This document shows, one piece after another, positions 42,351 to 52,500 of a DNA stretch of 64,000 nucleotides. Positions within the stretch are counted from its first letter, which is position 1. Every line of letters begins with the position of its first letter. The DNA lies in NCBI GenBank assembly GCA_965223435.1, contig CBDCWQ010000023.1, positions 1,116,001-1,180,000 of the forward strand, given 5' to 3'. Made by a program: the position numbers and the translations under genes. The notes beneath the pieces are model-generated. The model was given only the letters and a program-made list of their open reading frames with translations. It searched no databases and was not told the DNA's origin. Source of the DNA: CBDCWQ01 sp965223435 (GTDB lineage Bacteria > Myxococcota > Kuafuiibacteriia > Kuafuiibacteriales > Kuafuiibacteriaceae).

Positions 42351-43580
42351 CTACGGGACCACTTGGATGGGAACCGAAAGGGTGAGTGCGCCCGGGGTGG
42401 CGTGGTGTCCGGAGGCTTCCGCGAGGATTTCGGCTCGGTTCAGTTCTTCTTCTGAGAATACGGCGACCAGCGACCATGGGTTTTGTCCCCCGGTGTCGGG
42501 AATGGTTACGGGGTACGGGATGGCGACGCGTTTGGCGTGGGACCCGAACGGCAGATGAATGGAGCTTCCCTTGGGGTCAACCAACCAGGCCTCCAGGTCG
42601 TCGCGTCCCTTGCGGAGTGCGATGCCCACGTTTCGGGCCCCCTTGGGGGCCAAAACTTCGATGTGGGTCTGGGTACCCGGACTGCAGGAGGGCATGCAGC
42701 GCAGCGCCACTTCGGGGGATGGATGGGTGTCGTCATCATAGTACGGCAGCACATCAAAAAACATGAGCGCCCATAGGCCGAGCGCGAAGGCCGCCGCCCC
42801 GAGTGCCCACATGAGCCGCGTTGCGAATGGGCGGGGCTCCTCCGGGTGGATGCCGCACACGATCCGCAGTTTCAACCGCTCCCACGTCATCGACGCCGGC
42901 TGATCGCGGCCGAACGCTTTTTCCAATAGGGTGTCGACCCGGGCCGGACCGAAGTGTTGTGCCGGCCATCGTTTCTTGAGGGCCTTTTGCAGCCGCCGTC
43001 GAACACGGTCTTCGCGCATTCTGACCGCCTGGACTCCACAGGTGAATTCGCGAGCGGCCTCTTGCCGTGAATGACCCTCGCCCCAACGCAGAACAAGAAG
43101 GCGTTGGCTCCGGGCGTCGAGGCATTTTTGGGCTTCGCTGAAGGCGTGTGCGCACGCCTCGGCGTCCCCATCTTGCCCGGTGGGGGCTTGCGGTTGGTCG
43201 CTGTCGGGCGCCCCGCTGTTTTGGGTGGCGCTGTCCTTTGGCCCTTCGGCCTCGGTGCTGAGGCCCCCCACATGCTCCGCGTGGCGGAGGATGTGGGCCT
43301 GGGCGCACTCGGTCGCCCAGGGGAGAAGGCCCTCGGGCTGTTCAATTTTTTTTCGGGCGGTTGCGCTCAAGGCCTGGCGCATGATGTCGCATACCAGATC
43401 TTCCAGCACATCCGGGTTTCGGATGGGGTGCACGCGCGTGGGAGGATCTCCGTCGACGACAAATCCCTGCCAGGCCAGGCGCCATACATGGGGGGCCGCG
43501 GCTTCGGTGGCTTGGTGCATCGCTTCGGTTTCGCCGGCGTGAAAACGGGCCATATCGAAGTTGGGATCGCGCGGGTTCAT
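42351..43580 (-). CDS. Sigma-factor-like protein with transmembrane anchor
   Basis: A 409-residue protein. The N-terminal part (residues about 10-95) is loosely like sigma-70 region 2. Residues about 150-205 match sigma region 4: ARSQRLLVLRWGEGHSRQEA, then REFTCGVQAVRMREDRVRRRL. A TM segment (LMWALGAAAFALGLWALMFF) is near residue 262-285, and about 120 residues lie outside, with a Cys pair (CMPSC) and beta strands. An ATGA overlap joins it to the TSP3 gene upstream. It may be a membrane-held ECF-type factor that is freed or relayed by a signal. DNA-binding and sigma activity are inferred. Confidence 0.6.
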   Translation of the reverse strand: MNPRDPNFDMARFHAGETEAMHQATEAAAPHVWRLAWQGFVVDGDPPTRVHPIRNPDVLEDLVCDIMRQALSATARKKIEQPEGLLPWATECAQAHILRHAEHVGGLSTEAEGPKDSATQNSGAPDSDQPQAPTGQDGDAEACAHAFSEAQKCLDARSQRLLVLRWGEGHSRQEAAREFTCGVQAVRMREDRVRRRLQKALKKRWPAQHFGPARVDTLLEKAFGRDQPASMTWERLKLRIVCGIHPEEPRPFATRLMWALGAAAFALGLWALMFFDVLPYYDDDTHPSPEVALRCMPSCSPGTQTHIEVLAPKGARNVGIALRKGRDDLEAWLVDPKGSSIHLPFGSHAKRVAIPYPVTIPDTGGQNPWSLVAVFSEEELNRAEILAEASGHHATPGALTLSVPIQVVP

Positions 43581-45283
43581 GTCTTCACCCCACAGCGATG
43601 ACGCGGGCGGCCCAAAAGGAGCAGGGCCATGCCGACGAGGAGCCAGGTCGGCGCGGGCCTCCCCCTTGCATGGATGTCTCGGCAGCCGCCGCCAGCCAGC
43701 GTGAGATCGTCGGCGACGCCATCGCCGTTCGCATCGTCGTCGCAGGCGTCGCCCGATGGGTCGCCGTCGAGGTTGGATTGGTCGGGGTTCGAGACCGTCG
43801 GGCAGTTGTCTTCGGCGTCCACGTGTCCATCGCGATCCACATCGGAACACCGGTCTCCCACGCCGTCGTTGTTGCGGTCGGCCTGATCTGCGTTTTTGGC
43901 GTCGATGCAGTTGTCGACCGAATCTGGAATGCCATCCTCATCGGTGTCCTTGGCGCACGCGTCGCCTTGGCCGTCATTGTCGGAGTCTTTTTGGGTGAAG
44001 TTTTTGGCGAAGTAGCAGTTGTCGACGCCATCGTTGACCCCGTCGTCGTCGCTGTCCAGATCCAGGTGATTCGCGATGCGGTCCCGGTCATGATCGTATA
44101 GAGCTGAGAAGGTGTCACAAATATTGTCCTGGTCTGGATCGGCGCAATCGCTGGCTTGGCCATTGCCTTGGTCGTCGGCGTCCCAAAAATTGGGGATGCC
44201 GTCCTGATCGTTGTCGGCCTGGGGGTCGAGGCCAAGGCTGTTCTCGGCACTGTTTTCGAGGGTGTCGTTGTCTGCGTCCGAATCTTGGGGGTCGAGGATT
44301 CCGTCTTGGTCTGAATCGTCGCCTAAGTCGCAAATGCCGTCTTCGTCTTCGTCCAGCCCGTCGTTGTCTACATCAGGTTTTTGCCCAGAGACACCGGTGC
44401 GGCTGCAGTCGTCGCAGGTGTCGGCATCCGCGTCTTGGCACACCAGAGGATCGACGGGCGCACTGTCGGTGTCGTCGTCCACGCCGTCGTTGTCTTTGTC
44501 GCGGTCTTGAAAGTCCAACAAACCGTCGCTGTCGGTGTCGGGCAAGGGCCAGGACGAGCCCCCTTCGCGTGGGTCTACTCGACGGTCGAAGCCGTTGTTT
44601 TCGCCATCTTGAAAGCCGTCAATGACTCCGTCCTGGTTTCCGTCGAAGCCGCCCCCCTCGAAAATGTCGAACAAGCCGTCGCCGTCGGCGTCACGGTCCA
44701 AAGCATCGATGGTGCCGTCTTGGTCGGTGTCTTTGTTCGGGGTTTGGGTGGTTCGATCCGAAGCATCTTGGTCGTTGTTGTCGACCGATGCCAAAAGCCC
44801 GTCTTGATCCAGATCCGGTGATGTCTCGAGTTGGCCATCGTTGTTGGGATCCATGACGCGACCGCCGTTTTCGATGAGGTCGGGGATGCCGTCGTTGTCC
44901 GCATCCAGGTCAAGGTGATTGGGCACCCCATCTCGGTCGCGGTCAAAACGATCGTCGACCCCGTCGGCGTTGCTGTCCACAAAGCCGACATGGTCCGCAT
45001 CGCGCCAATTGGGGATGTTGTCGACATCGGTATCCAAAGAGGGGTCCTGCCCGAGCCCTTCGTCGATGTCGGTGATGCCATCATTGTCGGAATCGGCGTC
45101 GGACCGATTGGGGATGCCATCGCCGTCGGTGTCGGTGTCGGTGTTGGTGAGCGGCTGGTGGATCTGGCCTTGGCTGAAGCTGGGCGCGACGCCCGTTCCC
45201 AAACCGCCCATGCAGGCCAAGCCGACCAGTATGGTGGGGATCCATTTTGGCTCAGCCATCGAGAAGCGACTGTTTTCCCGCAT
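43577..45283 (-). CDS. Thrombospondin type 3 repeat surface protein with MYXO-CTERM-like tail
   Basis: A 568-residue exported protein made mainly of DxDxDG-type calcium-binding repeats (DSDNDGITDIDEG, DADGDGLFDIFEG, DSDNDGQGDAC). A signal sequence lies at the N terminus (TILVGLACMGGLGTGVAPSF). The C terminus has GGGC, a hydrophobic stretch WLLVGMALLLL and a basic GRPRHR end, as in MYXO-CTERM sorting tags. Starts at 45283 or 45259 are possible. It lies between a kinase gene and the sigma-like gene on one strand. It probably sits on the outer surface and binds calcium. Confidence 0.82.
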   Translation of the reverse strand: MRENSRFSMAEPKWIPTILVGLACMGGLGTGVAPSFSQGQIHQPLTNTDTDTDGDGIPNRSDADSDNDGITDIDEGLGQDPSLDTDVDNIPNWRDADHVGFVDSNADGVDDRFDRDRDGVPNHLDLDADNDGIPDLIENGGRVMDPNNDGQLETSPDLDQDGLLASVDNNDQDASDRTTQTPNKDTDQDGTIDALDRDADGDGLFDIFEGGGFDGNQDGVIDGFQDGENNGFDRRVDPREGGSSWPLPDTDSDGLLDFQDRDKDNDGVDDDTDSAPVDPLVCQDADADTCDDCSRTGVSGQKPDVDNDGLDEDEDGICDLGDDSDQDGILDPQDSDADNDTLENSAENSLGLDPQADNDQDGIPNFWDADDQGNGQASDCADPDQDNICDTFSALYDHDRDRIANHLDLDSDDDGVNDGVDNCYFAKNFTQKDSDNDGQGDACAKDTDEDGIPDSVDNCIDAKNADQADRNNDGVGDRCSDVDRDGHVDAEDNCPTVSNPDQSNLDGDPSGDACDDDANGDGVADDLTLAGGGCRDIHARGRPAPTWLLVGMALLLLGRPRHRCGVKT

Positions 45284-45355
45284 GTGTCCCACGAACCCGG
45301 ACCGTACCACTCAGCTTGTCCACCTCAAACCCGGAGACGGGCGTGGGTTTGGCCG

Positions 45356-47026
45356 CTATAGGTGAACGCCCAGTTCGCGGCACTGGGCTCGGATGTGCTT
45401 GCGGCGGTTTCGGCTGCGTACGTTTCGGAGCATCGCTTTGGCGAGGCCCAGGTCTTTGAGCCCGCAGTAGGCGATGGCCATGGTGCTGAAGGCGGCTTCG
45501 CTTTTTTGGTCCCGCAGTACACGCCGGCTCAACCGGAGGGCGTCCCTGTACTGTCCGCGCCCGAGAAACCGTGTTGCCTTGAGCAAGTCGGGGTGCGCGG
45601 AATGAAGGGGCCGGTTTCGGGAGGGCTTAGGGTAATCCTGAGCCTGGGGTATCTTCTGGTCCGGTTTCTTTTGGGCCAGCGGGGCCGGGGTTTCGGGTTC
45701 GGCGACGGTGTGACCCCAGTTTGGGGCGCTTGGCTTCTTGTCCGCCGAGGCCGCGGGCTTGGGGGCTTCGGTGAATGGGGGACTGGGCGCTGGGGGCGCG
45801 CTTGGGCGGATGGGCTCATCGAGGGGGGCGTCCAAGACAGGCATGCCCAGGTAGACTCCGAGGCCGAGGCCGAACGTGAGGAGCAGGCCGCCGACCATGT
45901 AAGCGACGCGGTTGGCCGGGCTGCCGCTGGCTGAAGCGGCTCTCGGCATGGCGGCGCTTTGCGGGTGGCCCCTGGCCGAAGCCGCGCTCGGCGCGGCGTG
46001 GACCGAGGCGTTTTCATGAGGCTTGGTTTTGGCCGACGCCGGTTCCGGGGAGGCGCCTTGGGCTGAAGCCGGATTCTGGGTGTCCGAGGCGAGGGTGTCG
46101 ACAAAAGCGGCCACGCTCCCGAAGCGATCTTCGGGGCGCTTTTGCAGGGCTCGGGTGATGGCGTGACGGACGTAGTCGGGGACCTCTGGGGTTTTGATGG
46201 GCGAAGGGGCCGAGTGGATGACGCTATGCAGGACCGCGATGGCCGAGTCCCCGCGAAACGGGGCCTGGCCAGAAAGCATTTCGTAGGCGAGCACCCCGAG
46301 CGCAAACTGGTCGGTTCGGGCGTCGACGGCGTGACCCTTGGTGGCTTGCTCGGGGGCCATGTAGCAGGGGGTTCCCAAAAAATGGGTGTCTTGGGTGACG
46401 ACCGTGGCGGAGCCCCTGATTTTTGAGATCCCGAAATCGAGGACTTTCACTTCAACCGGCAGGTTGGGGTCATCTCGCAACACCAAGTATACGTTTTCGG
46501 GCTTGAGGTCGCGGTGCACGATGTTTTCTTCGTGGGCGCGACCGAGAGCAGAAGCGATCTGGCGTAAGATCGGGATCGCTTCTTGGAGCGCCATCGGCGC
46601 TGCGCGCAATCGTTGGCGGAGGTTCAGTCCCTCGAGATGTTCCATGACGATGTAGGCCTGACCGTCCTCCAGCACGTTGAAGTCGAGCACCGATACGATG
46701 TTGGGGTGGCCGAGCCGCGAGGCAATCTCTGCCTCTCGCCGAAAGCGGTGGAGGGCCTCCTCGTCCTCGTAGGCAAAGGGGTGCAGGAGTTTGATGGCGA
46801 CATGTTTGGGGATGCGAAGATGCGCGGCCTTCCAAACGGTCCCCATGCCTCCCCGGCCCAATGGGGAGACCAACCGGTAGGTGTCATGGAGGGTCGCGCC
46901 GGGCCCCAGCGCCCGCTCGCCCAGGGATTCCACCGGAAAAACTCTTAACCATCGGGTTGGGATCGTCAATCTTGCAAACCCGGGTGGGGGGAATTGCGAG
47001 GTGATCGCATGGCGATCAGGGTTCAC
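45356..47026 (-). CDS. Ser/Thr protein kinase with C-terminal helical domain
   Basis: A 556-residue Hanks-type kinase. The domain spans about residues 50-310: LGRGGMGTVWKA, Lys79 in HVAIKLL, H171-RDLKPEN with D173, and DFG at 197-199. The juxtamembrane part is Ala/Ser/Pro-rich, with a TM segment near residue 376 (MVGGLLLTFGLGLGVYLGM), and a C-terminal helical stretch with TPR-like character (DALRLSRRVLRDQKSEAAFSTMAI). The start is a GTG at 47026; a second GTG at 46930 is equally possible. It is upstream of the TSP3 and sigma-like genes and may control them. Confidence 0.88.
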   Translation of the reverse strand: MNPDRHAITSQFPPPGFARLTIPTRWLRVFPVESLGERALGPGATLHDTYRLVSPLGRGGMGTVWKAAHLRIPKHVAIKLLHPFAYEDEEALHRFRREAEIASRLGHPNIVSVLDFNVLEDGQAYIVMEHLEGLNLRQRLRAAPMALQEAIPILRQIASALGRAHEENIVHRDLKPENVYLVLRDDPNLPVEVKVLDFGISKIRGSATVVTQDTHFLGTPCYMAPEQATKGHAVDARTDQFALGVLAYEMLSGQAPFRGDSAIAVLHSVIHSAPSPIKTPEVPDYVRHAITRALQKRPEDRFGSVAAFVDTLASDTQNPASAQGASPEPASAKTKPHENASVHAAPSAASARGHPQSAAMPRAASASGSPANRVAYMVGGLLLTFGLGLGVYLGMPVLDAPLDEPIRPSAPPAPSPPFTEAPKPAASADKKPSAPNWGHTVAEPETPAPLAQKKPDQKIPQAQDYPKPSRNRPLHSAHPDLLKATRFLGRGQYRDALRLSRRVLRDQKSEAAFSTMAIAYCGLKDLGLAKAMLRNVRSRNRRKHIRAQCRELGVHL

Positions 47027-47136
47027 GGTTCAGGGACTGGGTTTTAGGAAGAGGGACGGCCCCCCTCGGGGCGTGGGTTGTCTGGAATGCTTGACTTGAA
47101 GCGAATGGGAACGGTCTTCAAGGGTCTGGGAGAGTT

Positions 47137-48330
47137 ATGGCGCGAAGGGTGTTGTGGATGCTGGTTTTCTTGGCGTGTGCGGGTGCGCCTCGGGAAGACT
47201 CCCCACTCCGGGTTTCGGCGGGGGGGAGGGGCGTGGAGGCTCGGACTCAGCTCGAGTCCGAAAACGAAGAGGCGCTTCAAAAAGATTTGGACGGGCTCAA
47301 CCTCGATTGTGGGCTGTCGGTTTCGGGGGAAATCGACTGGAGAAGCATCGATGATGAGGTGCTGGCAAGATACAGCGTGGCCGGACACTGCCGGCAGGCG
47401 ATTGTGGCGGCGCGCGCGCTTTGCGCGGCACGCGATGCGCGGACCTATTTCAAAAAAAATGTGCGTCGGTTTCGGTGTCGTTTTGGGGCGTCTTTCGGTC
47501 TTCGAGTGGACGGTGGGGGGCTTGTATTCGATGTGGACACCGGTCAAGCAAACTTGGCGGAACGCGCGAGAGCGCTGTTAGACCAGCAAAGGCTTGCAGA
47601 CGGTCGGTCACTTGGTGAGGCCTTTTGGGAATCGAAGACCGAAATCTGTGCGGACCGGGCGCGGCGGCACTTTGTCGTGTTGGGTCCAAAAGAGAGCGCA
47701 AGATATGGTGGTCTTTCCTACGGTCAGGGGCGGGTGATGCGCCGGGTGCCGACCTCTCACGGGTTGTCGCCTGAGTGGTTTTTTGACCCCATGAACTTTC
47801 GAAAGACCAACCGTGCCGAGTTTCGGGGTTATGACCTGAGGTACTACTCACGCCTCGATGTCGCGCCCAAACAAGATCGATGCACCCTTCATTGCGGCCA
47901 CCGCGAGATCCCGCTCCAGCGGCTTCCCGAAGCCGAGCGGGGGACTCTGCTTCGGGGGCTACGCTTCGTCGAAAGGCCCAAACCGCGCCAGCCACACGCC
48001 TTGGCGCGCAGCAAACGGGGTGTTTACTACTACGTCGACCGAGGGCCCGATGATACGCGGGCCCGTGACTTTCGGCTCTATATTGGCAAAAAGGGCCGAC
48101 TGATTCGTCAGAAAATGAAGGATATCGTGTCTGATTCGGAAGGTGAGGTTTTTTCAAGCCGGCGTGGTGCCCTTCGACTCGTCCTGGGAAAGCGGAGCGC
48201 CGAATGGATCAAACGTGGTCGGAAACGAAAGCTGCTTTGGATTCCGATTCACCGCAACCTGGGACTCATCTACAGCGAGTTAGGCGTTTACCTTGGTCAG
48301 ACCATGGGGGTTCCTTGCGATGATCTGTAG
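47137..48330 (+). CDS. Putative lipoprotein of unknown function
   Basis: A 397-residue exported protein. The signal peptide is short (ARRVLWMLVFLACAG) with a lipobox-like FLAC, so Cys14 may be lipidated. The body has several Cys (LDCGLSV, LCAARDA, CTLHCGH) and aromatic runs (YYYVDRGP) but no known domain. It is divergent from the kinase gene, with 110 bases between, and is followed by a strong terminator. Confidence 0.55.
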   Translation: MARRVLWMLVFLACAGAPREDSPLRVSAGGRGVEARTQLESENEEALQKDLDGLNLDCGLSVSGEIDWRSIDDEVLARYSVAGHCRQAIVAARALCAARDARTYFKKNVRRFRCRFGASFGLRVDGGGLVFDVDTGQANLAERARALLDQQRLADGRSLGEAFWESKTEICADRARRHFVVLGPKESARYGGLSYGQGRVMRRVPTSHGLSPEWFFDPMNFRKTNRAEFRGYDLRYYSRLDVAPKQDRCTLHCGHREIPLQRLPEAERGTLLRGLRFVERPKPRQPHALARSKRGVYYYVDRGPDDTRARDFRLYIGKKGRLIRQKMKDIVSDSEGEVFSSRRGALRLVLGKRSAEWIKRGRKRKLLWIPIHRNLGLIYSELGVYLGQTMGVPCDDL

Positions 48331-48356
48331 CGGGGACCGGTCTCGTCCCCGTTTTT
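48331..48356 (+). terminator. Rho-independent terminator
   Basis: CGGGGAC (48331-48337) pairs with GTCCCCG (48345-48351) across a 7-base loop, and TTTTT follows at 48352-48356. It sits directly after the stop of the lipoprotein gene and reads on the plus strand. Confidence 0.85.
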
Positions 48357-48568
48357 CGGAGGTGGGGGCGCCCGCACTTCAATGCTCCGAGCGCTTGGAC
48401 GTCGAAGTGTCAATGAACTGGCATTTGGTGTTTTTCGGACCCCGCAACTCGGACAGGTTCTTTTGAGGGCCAGGGGATAAGCAGGGCCTCGCCATCGGAC
48501 ACTCGACCGTCCGGCGAGGGTTCTTCCTTGATTTGTGCGGTCAGTCCTGGCACCACCGGACGTCGTCT

Positions 48569-49210
48569 ATGAACGCGGTAAAACATTCTCTGGAACCACG
48601 GACCCCACAGAAGACGCTGGCCATCGGGGCGCATCCCGACGACATTGAGGTGGGTGCGGGCGGTTTGGTTGCGCGCTTATCAGCGGCGGGCTCCCAGATC
48701 ATGAATGTGACGGTGTCTGTCCCGACCCTTTTCGACGAGCGTCTTCAAGAGCTCGAGGACGCGGCCAAAATCTTGGGCGTGGAGTGCTTGGTCTTGAATC
48801 GTGAGCGCCCGCTGCGCACCGAAGACATCCCGATGTACGAACTGGTGGCGCAGCTGGATCGAATCGTCGGCGCTTTCAAACCCGACTTGGTGCTCACCCA
48901 TACCAACCGTGATCTGCATTGGGACCATGGGCTTGTGCATTCGGCGACCATCGCGGCCTTGCGGCGCTGGCCCTGCGACTTTCTCGCTTACACCTCAAGC
49001 TACGAGATGAACGCCCAAGTACGGACCCTCGGTCGATGTTTCGCCGACATCACCGATTGTCTCGAAACCAAGATTCGCGCCATCTCGGCGCACAAATCTC
49101 AGATTCATAAGATTGATGTCCAATCGTCTCGCGACCTGGCTAAGGCCATGGGGCGCGTGGCCGGCGTCGAGTGCGCCGAAGCGTTCGACGTGCTCCGCAT
49201 CCACTACTGA
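48569..49210 (+). CDS. PIG-L/LmbE-family deacetylase
   Basis: A 213-residue zinc-dependent N-acetyl hydrolase-like protein. AHPDDIEVGAGG near residue 20 holds the metal-binding His-Asp-Asp set and THTNRDLHWDHGLVHSAT holds the second His/Asp pair. These act on N-acetylglucosamine-containing substrates in sugar, mycothiol-like or antibiotic pathways. The start at 48569 has a weak ribosome site and the frame extends to 48533. No glycosyltransferase is close, so the substrate is unknown. Confidence 0.82.
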   Translation: MNAVKHSLEPRTPQKTLAIGAHPDDIEVGAGGLVARLSAAGSQIMNVTVSVPTLFDERLQELEDAAKILGVECLVLNRERPLRTEDIPMYELVAQLDRIVGAFKPDLVLTHTNRDLHWDHGLVHSATIAALRRWPCDFLAYTSSYEMNAQVRTLGRCFADITDCLETKIRAISAHKSQIHKIDVQSSRDLAKAMGRVAGVECAEAFDVLRIHY

Positions 49211-49553
49211 TCCTATTCCCTCCACGACATTTCGTCCGCTGGTGCCAAAAAAGAAACCCCTGGTGTGGCGCCAGCAGTCTGATTAACAACTGCAGTTTGT
49301 CTGGCGAGGACAAAAGGGTTGCACCGAGGCAATCTTAGTTGACATTGTGTGAGGTAGACAACAAAGTCTGCGCTCGGGGACGTATGGGGTACAGACGGTC
49401 CCCTCGTCCGAGATCAACGTACATGTCTGCATTCTTTGCAGCCAAAGTGACGGATTGAGACGAAAAGCTGCTTTGGTTGCAGCTTGATGACCAACCTCGG
49501 CGGGTTGGAGAGGACTTGCGAGCTCGAATGGGCTCGCCTCAGGAGGTTTAGAC
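49211..49553 (+). other. Leader region of the giant gene
   Basis: No gene is seen between the deacetylase and the giant gene. A TTGACA lies at 49339-49344, but no good -10 box follows at the usual distance. GGGGAC and GTCCCC flank a 16-base loop at about 49376-49403, a possible weak hairpin. An AGGAGG ribosome site at 49541-49546 leads into the start codon. Confidence 0.4.
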
Positions 49554-52500
49554 ATGCATTCCAGTCACGCGCCCTCATGCGTACGACAACAGTGGAGTCC
49601 AGTCCTTTCATGGGCGGGCCTTGTGGCCCTGGTCGCCATGGGTTCGGCGTGTGCGGGGAAAGACCATGAAGCGCCCAAGCTTCGCCAGGGCACTGCCGCG
49701 GCGGGTCTCGCCCCCGGTTGGCATTTGTTGTCCACGTCAACGCCCACCGCTGCGGACTTCCTCAAGCCGATTCCTCCTGATCGGCTTCTGTACTACGCCG
49801 TAGACCACGATTACGATGCCGAGACAGGAAAGCTTGCGACCCGATACACGTCGAAAGATGCGTTGACCTTGAATCAAACGATTTGGGCGCACGTATTGGA
49901 CGAAACGACGTCAAATGAACAAAAGCGAAAGCCGCCGGAATTTGCTTCCGACGACGAGGTCGATGCCTATTTTGTGAAGCCGCATCGTTCGATGCGGGTC
50001 CATGAGTTGAATGCCCAGCGCGTTTATCGCTGGGATGCGGGCAAGCAAACAACGGTGCTCATGGCCCAAGATGAAGGTCTGGTGCCGGGTGAGGCGTACT
50101 GGGCGGAATCGCCGATCCGTTGTAGACCCGAGGGCTGGGATTTTCAGGACGCCGTTCGGGTATTGGTCGGGTGTGGCATCGAGCACGCGGCCTTTGAGGT
50201 GATTTCGAGAAGTGCGTGGTCAGCCAGAGAGCTTCCGGCTCCCATTGTATCCCAGCGCGGTGTTCCCCTCGCGCCGAAACTTGTGCTTCAGCACACGGGC
50301 ACAACCCAGGACGTATCGATTCTCGACCTCGAGAGCCAAGCCATGGATAGCCAGGGTCAAGAAGACCTCGGTTCCCATTTCATCATCGCCAAAGATGCCC
50401 AGGGGCGTTGGCAAGTGTACGAGGGCCGGCCCATCGTCAAGGCGACCGCGCACATCGAAATCAGCATTGCGGGGACTTATGAGGCCGTGGACAGCGATCG
50501 GCCCGAAACCCAAGCCGGGCATGCTCCCGGATCCCCGGAGTCTGGTCGACAACCGCCTCCGGGCGCCGCTGTCCGTCTGCTTCAGCTTGCAGCCCATCTT
50601 TCTCGTTCGGTTCCGACCATCACCGGTTTTCACCCCTATGGACAGGGGGACAATGCGCTCTTCCCCGGCGCTTCTTTGAGCCCGGGCGAGGGCACGCTGC
50701 ACTGGGTTTGGGCGATTTCGGATCGCTTTTTTGGCGTGGGGCTCGGGTCCACATCCGGTCCTGATTTGACGCTCTCGGCCATTGAGTACGACAAACTGCT
50801 CGGCGGACAAGAAGAGGCCGAAGAAGAAGATCGATCTCAAGACGATCGCTTGCCTCCGTTTTTGCATGTGGTTCCTGAAGGCCAGGTGGTGGTTTCCTCC
50901 GATCCGGAATTTCGGGTGGAAGGCGTCGTCTTTGACGAGAACCTTCTCGAGGTGTCCCTGGGCGGCGTCGTCTTGGGCAACACCAACCAGAGCTTTTCAA
51001 ACAGCGTATGGCTGCATCCCGGAAGAAACGACATTCGTATTTCGGCCGTCGACGCCTTCGGGAACGTGGCCCAGCACCATAAGCAAGTCATTTACGACCG
51101 CGAGGCCCCCATCATTGTGGTGAGCCCGCCGGACCGCATTGCGCTCTCTCAGAAAAAGGCCGTCATCCTCGGTGGAACGGTCACCGATGCCAGCCTGCAA
51201 ACATTGACGGTCAACGATGAGCCGATAAAGGTTCGAGGTGAAACCTTTGGCGTTCGAGTCGATGTGGCCTCCCTGTCGCCGGGGCTTCATGTGTACCGTC
51301 TCGAGGCTGATGATGTGGCGGGATTCACGACGTCCAAGCGCGTCGGGTTTTTGGTCGATGACCACGGTGTCAAGTTTCTCCCACGACTTCCGTCAGACGA
51401 GGACGAAGACCAGGGGGCTGACGGGGTCGCCTCCGATGTTCATCTCGGCGTCCATGCCGATGTGGTGGCGAACATGGAAGGGACGAACCTTATGATCGTC
51501 CTTGAGGATGAAACGGGAACGACCGAGGACGTGGCGCTTCAGTCGCTCGTCGACGGCGGCGCCGGCCCGAGGTTCAAGCGGGCAACCCTCTTTTTTGAAG
51601 ACCTGACCAAGGTCAACAAGGATGCGATCAAGAGGCTTTCATGGTCTCAAGTGACGCCCGAAGAAAGCGAAGTGTCGGTTCACTTCTCATTTTTTGGTCC
51701 GGGCAACCTTCCCTACTCTCCGAGTGACGCGGTTTACCCGATGCTTTCACTTTCGTACCCAACGGATTTGGTTTCGTACACCAACGTTCCCTTGGTACGG
51801 GTGGACGGCTCGGCCCAGGACGAGCACTTGATGTTTGTCCGGATCAACGAAGTGATTACGTCGACCACGAGTGGCGCGTTTTCGAGCTTTGTGAAGCTTG
51901 AAGAAGAACAGACCGACCTCGAAGTTGTGGCGCGCGACCTTGCTGGACTCGAGGTATCGGCGAAGCGCACCATCGTGTACGACCCGGAGCCTCCGGTTCT
52001 TTCTCTTTCCTCGGGCCCAGAGCGCACCGTGTATGAGGCCAAGTATACGCTCGAGGGCTTTGCGGAAGACGCCCACCTCAGCGGTGTGACCATCAGGAAT
52101 CGAAAGGCGAGCGAGGAAGAAGCCGTTGAACTCACCGAAGGTCGGTTTAGCCACGCGCTCACGCTCGATGAGGGTGAGAACGTGTTTTCGGTGGTGGCGA
52201 CCGATGCCGCGGGCAATGTGACCAGCCAATCGGTGAAGCTCACCCGAGAAAAGACTTTTTTTGCCACCCAGGCCACGCTGCCTCCCAAGGGACTCTACGC
52301 GTGGGCGGACGGCAAGGACGTCAGCCTCCGTTGGCGGGCGGTGAGGCACTACGCCGATGGGACGGATCTCCCCGAAGGGGTGAAACCAAGCTTTCGTGTC
52401 TACCGCGATGAGCAGCCCGAAGGAGACGTTCCTGAAATCTACTACGAGGGGCAAGTGCCGAATTCGCCCCAGACCTACCTGTTTCACGTGGTCTCGGTGC

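Noticed and set aside
41881..42558. Plus- and minus-strand frames with a repeated Pro/Arg/Ser or Gly/Arg motif
   Set aside because: They are translations of the 36-bp minisatellite in several frames, with no start signal.
43585..45120. Long frames on both strands over the TSP3 gene
   Set aside because: The repeated DxDxDG coding sequence keeps other frames open; only the minus-strand frame with signal and MYXO-CTERM-like tail makes sense.
49339..49367. TTGACA as the -35 box of the giant gene
   Set aside because: No acceptable -10 element at 16-18 bases, so a sigma-70 promoter is not supported.
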